From: Alteromonas sp. ALT199
GTDB lineage: Bacteria; Pseudomonadota; Gammaproteobacteria; Enterobacterales; Alteromonadaceae
Direction of reading: 5' to 3'
Length of the DNA stretch: 64,000 nt
Assembly: GCF_018619335.1 (NCBI RefSeq)
Contig: NZ_JAHHDX010000163.1
Location: 800-64,799 of the forward strand
The notes under the pieces are model-generated. The model did not search any database and was not told where the DNA came from. It saw nothing but the letters and a program-made list of their open reading frames with translations. Position 1 is the first letter of the stretch. Every line of letters begins with the position of its first letter. The position numbers and the translations under genes were made by a program. Below, one piece after another: positions 57,747 to 64,000 of this stretch.

Positions 57747-58733
57747 GTGTATATAGAACAGGTTGACGATCGTACTTTAGCAGACTGTTTAGTGCTGATT
57801 GTCGACGACCAAGCCACGAGCAGACTTGTTTTGGAAACGTTACTTGAAGACACCGTAACGTGTAAATCGGTGAGCTCTGGCAAAGAGGCAATCGACTACT
57901 GTAAGTCTCGTACTCCCGACCTAATCCTTATGGATCTGTCTATGCCTGACTTAGATGGGCATCAAACGACGGCATTATTAAGAAAGAGGCCCTCGTGCGC
58001 CCATATTCCTATTATCTTTGTAACCTCTTCGTCTAGTGATGACGAAGAGTCTAAATGCTGGGAGTCGGGTTGTGTTGACTTTGTGGTTAAACCTGTAAAT
58101 GCGTGTACCTTGCGCAACCGTGTAAAGTCACATGTAAATCATAAACTGAGAAATGACTTACTCGAAAAGCTCATTTACGTCGATAAATTAACCGGAGCCT
58201 ACAATCGCCATTACTTAGATGACTATTTACCTCGATTAGTCAAAGATGGGCTACGCAACGTTACCCCGCTTTCACTGGTAATTTTTGATGTTGATCACTT
58301 TAAACTATTTAATGATATGTACGGTCATTTAGATGGTGATAGTTGCCTATGGAAAGTGAGTAAATCAATAAATGATGCCCTCCTTCGTCCAATGGATAAA
58401 TTAGTAAGAATTGGTGGTGAGGAGTTTTTGGTTATTTTGCCTAATACTGATGTAGGAGGCGCCGAGTCAGTAACTAAACGATTGCTGAAGACAGTGTATG
58501 ACTTAAACATTCCTCATGCTGCATCAGAGTTTGAACGCATAACATTAAGCGCAGGGTTATCAGTTAAGTATGCAGAAGACGATAAAACTATCGAATATGT
58601 TATGTTAGAAGCAGATAAAAATTTATATGCAGCCAAAACGTCCGGGCGAAATCAAGTGGTAATACCTACGACAGTACAAACTGAAGAACTTCCTTCTCCC
58701 CTCAGCGGGAGAAAACCCAAAGTATTCAGCTAG
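57747..58733 (+). CDS. Response-regulator diguanylate cyclase (REC-GGDEF)
   Basis: 328 residues from GTG 57747 (CGGAG upstream). The receiver domain (about 12-130) has acidic pocket VLIVDDQATS, the phosphoacceptor Asp in DLILMDLSMPDLDGH, Thr-Ser in FVTSSSSDDEE and Lys in DFVVKPVNA. The GGDEF domain (about 150-310) has SLVIFDVDHFKLFNDMYGHL and the active-site loop RIGGEEFLVILPNT, so it should make cyclic di-GMP when phosphorylated. An I-site RxxD is not evident. There is no partner kinase next to it. Confidence 0.93.
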   Translation: MYIEQVDDRTLADCLVLIVDDQATSRLVLETLLEDTVTCKSVSSGKEAIDYCKSRTPDLILMDLSMPDLDGHQTTALLRKRPSCAHIPIIFVTSSSSDDEESKCWESGCVDFVVKPVNACTLRNRVKSHVNHKLRNDLLEKLIYVDKLTGAYNRHYLDDYLPRLVKDGLRNVTPLSLVIFDVDHFKLFNDMYGHLDGDSCLWKVSKSINDALLRPMDKLVRIGGEEFLVILPNTDVGGAESVTKRLLKTVYDLNIPHAASEFERITLSAGLSVKYAEDDKTIEYVMLEADKNLYAAKTSGRNQVVIPTTVQTEELPSPLSGRKPKVFS

Positions 58734-58760
58734 CACTTAACAACCAATATGCAATAGCTC

Positions 58761-59447
58761 CTAGGTAGAGCCCAGTTTGAAGCGACCTACGGCTCCCGTA
58801 TGAAGTAAACAATCCAGTGCATCATCTTTTGTTATACCTAACTCCGTCAACTGAGCGTAGAAAAGCTGTAGTGTAGCTAAAGCATCATCCAACGCGTTGT
58901 GTTCGATAAAAGCTGGCAGGTCTAAACGTTGACGACACACGCTTAGTGTTGCGCTATTACTTGGTAAAACTTGGTGCTGCTTATTTAATTGATAAAGCGC
59001 AAGCTTCAACGTATCAATATAAACCACTTCAACAGGCGGCACATTACAACATTTAAAGGCACTATTGAGCGCCACTAAGTCTAATTTCGCGTTGTGAAAA
59101 ATAAGTATGTGTCGCTTAAGTAACGGTGCAAGAACGCAAAGCGTCTCCGCTAGATTTTCACCATTTTTTAAAATATCAAGAGTTAATCCGTGAATGACAG
59201 GGCTTTGGCCCAAATCTGCGGTCGTGTTGATCACATGATAACCGCTAGAGGACAAATCAATACGGCCACCTTTTCCACTCACGTAACCAACAGAGGTAAT
59301 TTGCGTTGTTAATGGGTTTAATGATGTAAGCTCTAAATCGACCGCAGCAAACGATGTACTGTAAACGTCGTGCTCTCGAAGGCGCTGTTTCAGCTTAGAT
59401 TTACTAGTAAACGCCTGAAAGCATGCCTTTATCCACCTTCTAATCAT
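58761..59447 (-). CDS. DEDD-family 3'-5' exonuclease (DnaQ-like)
   Basis: 228 residues. Exo I is FAAVDLELTSLNP (Asp-x-Glu near 37-39), Exo II is IFHNAKLDLVALNSAF and Exo III is IEHNALDDALATLQLF (His and Asp, DEDDh type). It resembles the polymerase III epsilon-like exonucleases that sit with DUF294/CBS proteins and acetate-type symporters in Pseudomonas, Shewanella and Vibrio. Its link to transport is unexplained. It starts 5 bases after the DUF294 gene, so the two are co-expressed. Confidence 0.88.
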   Translation of the reverse strand: MIRRWIKACFQAFTSKSKLKQRLREHDVYSTSFAAVDLELTSLNPLTTQITSVGYVSGKGGRIDLSSSGYHVINTTADLGQSPVIHGLTLDILKNGENLAETLCVLAPLLKRHILIFHNAKLDLVALNSAFKCCNVPPVEVVYIDTLKLALYQLNKQHQVLPSNSATLSVCRQRLDLPAFIEHNALDDALATLQLFYAQLTELGITKDDALDCLLHTGAVGRFKLGST

Positions 59448-59452
59448 ACTGG

Positions 59453-61282
59453 TTAACTTACACCGCCTGAGAACTTCATAATCATAGCTTGATTAGTTCT
59501 CTCTATAGCTTTAAATGCCGCTTTAAGCTGGTGTTTTTCAATTGAAGATAGACTGGATACTGACACGCGATTGTCGGTAACTTTGTTTTCAAGCTGATGA
59601 CGCCATCGTAATCTATTAAGGAACAGCCAGATATCACGAAGGTTAGCTGCATCGCGCTTTGACAGCTGTGAGCGACTAGACAATGCATCTAGACGTGCGA
59701 GCGTATTAGGTAAGGTAACGCCATCGGCTAGTGCGTAAATTCTGGCTATATTGTTAATTAAAGCGACAGCACGGACTTTGAGATCAATAACGTCTTTTTC
59801 TTTTCTGCCCTTCTCATAAACAAACTTCTGAAACATGGAAAGCGGCACCGATATTTCATTACTGTTTCTGGTTAGCGCTGCTAGAAACATGTTTTGTTGC
59901 ATCAAAGGAGCGCGTTGTTTTTGAAGCTGCTTAAACAAACCTACATCACCTGCAGCACATCGCACATCCAGAAAGATGTTAAAGTGCATAATTGCATCTT
60001 TAGTGGGCGCTTTTACCCACTGTTTTGCTTCTTCGAGCGCCTCATCGAGTGACAGTCTAAGCTTTGAGTTACTTGCCATAATATTGCCATCGCATAGCTT
60101 AATGCCGCATTTTGCTAATCCATTACAAACGTAATCTGCCATATCAGAGAAATACTTTGCTTGCGCTTCGTTAGGTTGTTTGGCTAGTAATAGCCCATTG
60201 TCTTGATCGGAGCCCATAGTTTGGTCTTCTCTGGCTTGTGAACCATACACTAACCACGCAAACATCATGGGTGCTTTACCATTAGCCTGTTGGAAAAAGC
60301 CAATCAGCTTTCTGGTCATAATGTCTGTTGCTTGTGACAATATTTTCCCAGCAATGTCGTAATCACCCGCTTTTTTTGCATGGGCTGAAAAATAATGAGG
60401 CAGTTGCCACGACAAGCGGGTTAGCTCATATAAGTTCTCGGCTTTACTTAACTCGCCAATGATAAAAAGTACGTTTCCTCGCTGATGACGAATGATATCG
60501 CTGGCGGTTACCATACCAAGAGGCACCAAGGTTTGATGATCAATAACAGGTAAGTGATGAATGTTTTTTTCCGTCATTAGCGCTAAAGCGTCAAACAAGG
60601 TCCTGTTGCCCATAATTTGAGCCGGATTAGCTGTCATTATCTGGCTAACAGGAAGATGAGTGTCTAAAGAGGCAGCCACCACTCTCGACCTTAAATCCCG
60701 ATCAGTAATAATACCAATTAGCTTTTCTTGTTCAGTTACTAGCAAAGAAGAGACTTTTTGCGATGTCATTAACTGAGCTGCATCCGTAATTGGGGTTTGA
60801 GCATCGACGGAAACTGGTCCTTTTTCGATAGCATCTAAAAGCCCTTTGTAAAGCCACATTGAATTACTATCTGCAATAGCATGGCTTTGCAGTGCGTTAT
60901 TGCTAAGGCCATCAAAAAAATGCCGTATTGTAGATATTTCTAGTAAAGGCTCTACTGCTAACGCATCAAAACAGTAAACCAGCCCTGGACTATCTACCGT
61001 TATACTTAGTGGAAAATTTCGCTTTTCTATAATATTTGCGTAACCGAAATAGTCACCTTCACTTAAATGGCGCAAGGGCGCATCTGAGTCTTTCACAGAA
61101 AACTGCCCGCTTTGGATAAGGAAAAGTGACGCTTTACCTTTTTGCAGTTCCTTCACATTATCCGCTGTTAAATATACTAGTTCAGTATGTTTTACTAGCT
61201 TAAGCTTCTGCTCGCTATCTAGCGAATCAAAAGGCGCAGATGTATCAAGAAAGTCTTCAACTTGTTTAGCCATTGCAGTCAT
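59453..61282 (-). CDS. Cyclic-nucleotide-binding/CBS/DUF294 nucleotidyltransferase-like protein
   Basis: About 609 residues, cytosolic. The order is: cNMP-binding-like domain (about 10-130, HLSEGDYFGYANII), two CBS domains (about 150-275, LIGIITDRDLRSRVVAA and LGMVTASDIIRHQRGN), DUF294 nucleotidyltransferase domain (about 300-440) with VYGSQAREDQTMGSDQDNGL, and a helical C-terminal domain. GlnD-like DUF294 proteins are thought to be signal-controlled nucleotidyltransferases. The start is uncertain: GTG 61300, ATG 61282 or ATG 61273, of which 61282 is chosen. It lies behind the symporter gene, separated by a terminator. Confidence 0.88.
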   Translation of the reverse strand: MTAMAKQVEDFLDTSAPFDSLDSEQKLKLVKHTELVYLTADNVKELQKGKASLFLIQSGQFSVKDSDAPLRHLSEGDYFGYANIIEKRNFPLSITVDSPGLVYCFDALAVEPLLEISTIRHFFDGLSNNALQSHAIADSNSMWLYKGLLDAIEKGPVSVDAQTPITDAAQLMTSQKVSSLLVTEQEKLIGIITDRDLRSRVVAASLDTHLPVSQIMTANPAQIMGNRTLFDALALMTEKNIHHLPVIDHQTLVPLGMVTASDIIRHQRGNVLFIIGELSKAENLYELTRLSWQLPHYFSAHAKKAGDYDIAGKILSQATDIMTRKLIGFFQQANGKAPMMFAWLVYGSQAREDQTMGSDQDNGLLLAKQPNEAQAKYFSDMADYVCNGLAKCGIKLCDGNIMASNSKLRLSLDEALEEAKQWVKAPTKDAIMHFNIFLDVRCAAGDVGLFKQLQKQRAPLMQQNMFLAALTRNSNEISVPLSMFQKFVYEKGRKEKDVIDLKVRAVALINNIARIYALADGVTLPNTLARLDALSSRSQLSKRDAANLRDIWLFLNRLRWRHQLENKVTDNRVSVSSLSSIEKHQLKAAFKAIERTNQAMIMKFSGGVS

Positions 61283-61308
61283 AGAAATTGTCCAGTTCAC
61301 AAAAAGAA

Positions 61309-61346
61309 AAAACCAACCTACTCACTTTCGCCAGTAGATTGGTTTT
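61309..61346 (-). terminator. Intrinsic terminator downstream of the symporter gene
   Basis: AAAACCAACCTACT (61309-61322) pairs with AGTAGATTGGTTTT (61333-61346) at 13 of 14 positions, followed on the minus strand by TTTTTTCTTTTT. It separates the symporter from the DUF294 gene. Confidence 0.85.
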
Positions 61347-61380
61347 ATTTTGCTAAAGCCTATATTAAGGCAATACTAAC

Positions 61381-63087
61381 TTAGTGCGCTGATGCTTCGC
61401 CCGCTCCCTTAGGATAGCGAATGCTCTCAACCAGCTCTTGAATTTCTTCAGGCGCTTCATCTGTTGCCTTGAACACCAGGAAAGCCACAATGAAGTTCAC
61501 CATCATACCCAAAGTACCAATACCTTCAGGAGAGATGCCAAACCACCAATTGTCAGGCGTATTAGCAGCCGGATTTACAAACTTAAAGTAAATAATGTAG
61601 GCTGCCGTGAAGGCTATACCTGAGATCATCCCTGCGATAGCACCTTTGTCATTCATACGCTTGCTGAAAATACCCATAATTATTACTGGGAAGAAGCTGG
61701 ACGCCGCTAAGCCGAAAGCAAAGGCGACCACCTGCGCCACAAATCCAGGCGGATTAATACCAAAGTAACCCGCTATGACAATGGCTACCCCAGCAGCAAG
61801 TCGCGCGTACATTAGCTCGGCTTTATCCGTAATATTTGGCATAAAGTTTCGTTTCAGTAAGTCGTGGGATACAGAGGTGGAAATCACTAACAATAAGCCC
61901 GCTGAGGTAGAAAGGGCGGCTGCCACACCACCTGCCGCAACAAGCGCTATAACCCATGCAGGTAAGTTCGCAATTTCAGGGTTAGCCAATACCATGATGT
62001 CGCGGTCAACTTTCATTTCGTTGCGCTCATCACCCGAATAGAACATTTTGCCGTCGCCATTTTTATCTTCAAATGCGATAAGCCCTGTCTGTTCCCAATT
62101 TTTAATCCAGGACGGAGCTTCTGCATAACTAGTGCCCGTCATCTCTGGACCGTTAATAGTTTCAATCATATTCACACGAGCGAATGCTGCTAGCGACGGT
62201 GCTGTAGTATAAAGAATTGCGATAAATGCTAAGGCATAACCTGCTGATTTACGCGCATCATGAACTTTAGGCACAGTAAAGAAGCGAACAATTACGTGTG
62301 GAAGGCCCGCAGTACCCACCATCAACGCAAAAGTGATAAAGAATACATCAATAGTACTCTTGGTCCCTGAGGTGTATTCGTTAAACCCGAGTTCGACAGA
62401 TAAGTTGTCGAGTTTCTGCAGCATATGTATTCCGGAACCGTCGGACAACGTGGCGCCAAACCCGGTTTGAGGAAGAATATGGCCTGTCACCATAATTGAA
62501 ATAAACACAGCAGGTACGATATACGCAAAAATCATTACACAGAACTGTGCAACCTGGGTATAAGTAATCCCTTTCATGCCGCCAAGTACCGTGTAGAAAA
62601 ACACAATAACCATGCCAATGACAACACCTGTCACAATATCGACTTCTAAGAAGCGACTAAATACTACCCCTACGCCACGCATTTGACCTGCAACATAGGT
62701 AAAGCAAACAAAGATGGCACAAAATACGGCAACCGTACGCGCAGTTTGTGAGTAGTAACGATCACCAATAAAGTCAGGTACCGTAAATTTACCGAACTTA
62801 CGTAAGTAAGGCGCTAAACAAAGCGCAAGCAGAACATAGCCACCCGTCCAGCCCATAAGGTATACCGCACCGTCGTAACCCATAAACGAGATAAGGCCAG
62901 CCATTGATATGAAAGATGCTGCCGACATCCAATCTGCCGCGGTCGCCATACCATTCATAACAGGAGGCACACCACCACCCGCTACGTAAAAGTCATTGGT
63001 AGACCCCGCACGAGCCCAAATCGCAATGGCTATGTAAAGCGCGAACGTAGCACCAACGATAATAAATGTTAAAGTTTGAACGTCCAT
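61381..63087 (-). CDS. Sodium:solute symporter, acetate-permease (ActP) type
   Basis: 568 residues with about thirteen membrane helices. The SSS-family signatures include STNDFYVAGGGVPPVMNGMA, AAASFISMAG-type sequence in helix 2 (ADWMSAASFISMAGL), VAGQMRGVGVVFSRF and LAAGVAIVIAGYFG. This branch moves acetate and other small monocarboxylates with Na+. A periplasmic insertion near 335-365 (EDKNGDGKMFYSGDERNEMK) looks like a Ca-binding-type loop. It forms a pair with the DUF4212 gene 3 bases upstream, the usual two-subunit arrangement. Confidence 0.9.
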   Translation of the reverse strand: MDVQTLTFIIVGATFALYIAIAIWARAGSTNDFYVAGGGVPPVMNGMATAADWMSAASFISMAGLISFMGYDGAVYLMGWTGGYVLLALCLAPYLRKFGKFTVPDFIGDRYYSQTARTVAVFCAIFVCFTYVAGQMRGVGVVFSRFLEVDIVTGVVIGMVIVFFYTVLGGMKGITYTQVAQFCVMIFAYIVPAVFISIMVTGHILPQTGFGATLSDGSGIHMLQKLDNLSVELGFNEYTSGTKSTIDVFFITFALMVGTAGLPHVIVRFFTVPKVHDARKSAGYALAFIAILYTTAPSLAAFARVNMIETINGPEMTGTSYAEAPSWIKNWEQTGLIAFEDKNGDGKMFYSGDERNEMKVDRDIMVLANPEIANLPAWVIALVAAGGVAAALSTSAGLLLVISTSVSHDLLKRNFMPNITDKAELMYARLAAGVAIVIAGYFGINPPGFVAQVVAFAFGLAASSFFPVIIMGIFSKRMNDKGAIAGMISGIAFTAAYIIYFKFVNPAANTPDNWWFGISPEGIGTLGMMVNFIVAFLVFKATDEAPEEIQELVESIRYPKGAGEASAH

Positions 63088-63090
63088 GAT

Positions 63091-63357
63091 TTACTCCTCA
63101 TCTACGCCGTAGCGTTTATCCATGGCGCTCATCTTCGCCATATAGACAAAGATCAATGCAACAAATACGTAAATTGAGCCCTGTTGTGCAAACCAGAAGC
63201 CTAATTTAAAGCCAAAGAACTGAATTTCATTTAAGATATCGACAAACAATATGCCGGCACCAAATGATACGATAAACCAAACGACTAAAAGCTTAGCAAG
63301 AAGTGATAGGTTCTCACTCCAGTAGGCTTTTTTGTCCTCTTCGTTTCTAAATGCCAT
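63091..63357 (-). CDS. DUF4212 symporter small subunit
   Basis: 88 residues with two helices (about 20-42 and 52-76: LLVVWFIVSFGAGILFVDIL and GFWFAQQGSIYVFVALIFVY). This is the DUF4212 family, nearly always upstream of an ActP-like sodium:solute symporter and probably its small subunit. It starts 257 bases from the divergent sensor gene, with a duplicated palindrome in between. Confidence 0.92.
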   Translation of the reverse strand: MAFRNEEDKKAYWSENLSLLAKLLVVWFIVSFGAGILFVDILNEIQFFGFKLGFWFAQQGSIYVFVALIFVYMAKMSAMDKRYGVDEE

Positions 63358-63536
63358 TGTTTCACCCTCATGTCAGGTTAACTAGTTGTTATGATTTTAC
63401 AATTCCCTAACGCTCGGCTTTGTTAACGTTATTGCTGCATTTAAAAATCTTGCCCCAGGCAAGGTAAAAGCAGCATAAGTCAAGCATCCAGGAGGTCGCC
63501 TATTACTCTAGACCTGAGGTGTAAAATTCAAAATGA

Positions 63537-63563
63537 GACCATGGTCGTAGGTAGACCATGGTC
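63537..63563. promoter_or_regulatory. Two GACCATGGTC palindromes 17 bases apart
   Basis: GACCATGGTC occurs at 63537-63546 and 63554-63563, each followed by G, in the divergent region between the DUF4212/symporter unit and the sensor gene. A repeated perfect 10-base palindrome in this position suggests an operator for one or both units. The protein that binds it is unknown. Confidence 0.5.
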
Positions 63564-63614
63564 GAAATGATTATAATATCAGCACACTTGTTAAAACTAA
63601 GTTAAAGGAAGATT

Positions 63615-64000
63615 ATGGTTTTTGGTTGGGTAACGCTTGCAGTCTTGTACCTTTTTTTGCTGTTTTCATTAGCAAGTTGGGGAGAAAAAAACTCGCCTAC
63701 CGCAAGAGCTCTGACCTCTCACCCAGCTATTTATTCGCTGGCCCTTGCTATTTATTGCACTGCTTGGACGTTCTTTGGCATGGTAGGCCAGGCCAGTAGG
63801 GATACATGGATTTATCTTCCAATTATGCTCGGGCCCATTTTGGTTTACGTGCTGGGCTATAAATTTATTTACAAGCTAACCTTAGTAAGTAAAAAGCAAC
63901 ATATTACGACCATTTCAGATTTTATTGCATCACGCTATGGTAAACGTCAAACCGTAGCCTTAGTGGTTACACTCATTGCGCTACTCGCTACCATTCCTTA
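63615..64000 (+). CDS. Sensor histidine kinase with sodium:solute symporter domain, N-terminal part (CrbS/CbrA-like; 3' end outside window)
   Basis: The frame is open from ATG 63615 (AAGGAAG upstream) to the end of the window, 128 codons. It begins with a helix (WVTLAVLYLFLLFSLASWG), then AIYSLALAIYCTAWTFFGMV with the GQASRDTW loop, and further SSS helices with ISDFIASRYGK. This is the N-terminal transporter-like domain found fused to a histidine kinase in CrbS/CbrA proteins, which control acetate use or carbon metabolism with a partner regulator. The kinase part is not in view, so a plain symporter cannot be excluded. Divergence from the DUF4212-symporter operon supports the sensor assignment. 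Confidence 0.8.
   Translation, partial: MVFGWVTLAVLYLFLLFSLASWGEKNSPTARALTSHPAIYSLALAIYCTAWTFFGMVGQASRDTWIYLPIMLGPILVYVLGYKFIYKLTLVSKKQHITTISDFIASRYGKRQTVALVVTLIALLATIP

Overview
The window is a stretch of a marine gammaproteobacterial chromosome, most like Alteromonas or a close relative in the Alteromonadales. This is inferred from the whole gene set: a six-gene Na+-NQR operon with apbE and nqrM, three TonB-dependent receptors, FabV, the argR/mdh divergent pair, moderate GC content and typical alteromonad protein sequences. No rRNA, tRNA, CRISPR array, integrase, transposase or prophage gene was seen.

Layout. 1-9.8 kb: the tail of a LysR regulator, a class II amidotransferase, an uptake locus (small membrane protein, PepSY-TM protein broken by an in-frame TGA, TonB receptor), then membrane and envelope proteins including YiaA, and a small HTH regulator. 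9.9-21.4 kb: a complete pyrimidine-degradation locus (rutABCDEF with divergent rutR) extended by a semialdehyde dehydrogenase (mmsA-like), a TonB receptor and an NCS1 permease, so one strand runs from outer-membrane uptake to acetyl-CoA. 21.5-28.4 kb: miscellaneous genes (Crp/Fnr regulator, fatty-acid-hydroxylase-like protein, VF530, orphan solute-binding protein, metallo-beta-lactamase fold, DUF1653, dinB with a LexA box) and a deleted serine-hydrolase pseudogene. 28.4-35.6 kb: nqrABCDEF, apbE, nqrM, with nqrD frameshifted. 36-47.4 kb: core metabolism (fabV, fklB, ppc, katG, mdh, argR, a DJ-1/PfpI protein), a relic of the ppc 3' end beyond katG, a frameshifted secreted protein and a large palindromic element.

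47.6-56 kb: an Oar-like TonB receptor, divergent from a two-gene membrane sensor-like pair, then uridine kinase, a CNT nucleoside transporter and a 2-oxoglutarate/Fe(II) oxygenase. Intergenic regions here carry palindromes of the form TTGACCA-nn-TGGTCAA. As I recall it, that is the E. coli RutR consensus, so this nucleoside locus may share a regulator with the rut locus 30 kb away. The oxygenase, the transporter and the kinase are the best candidate for an undescribed pyrimidine-nucleoside uptake and oxidation module. 56-64 kb: a TPR lipoprotein, a response-regulator diguanylate cyclase, and the conserved acetate-type symporter locus (DnaQ-like exonuclease, cNMP/CBS/DUF294 protein, symporter, DUF4212 protein, start of a symporter-type sensor kinase).

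Four protein genes are visibly broken (PepSY protein, serine hydrolase, nqrD, secreted protein at 43.9 kb). Three of the lesions are single-base events, so sequencing error has to be excluded, above all for nqrD. Four intergenic palindromes built on GGGGTCAGAGTAC form a dispersed repeat family.
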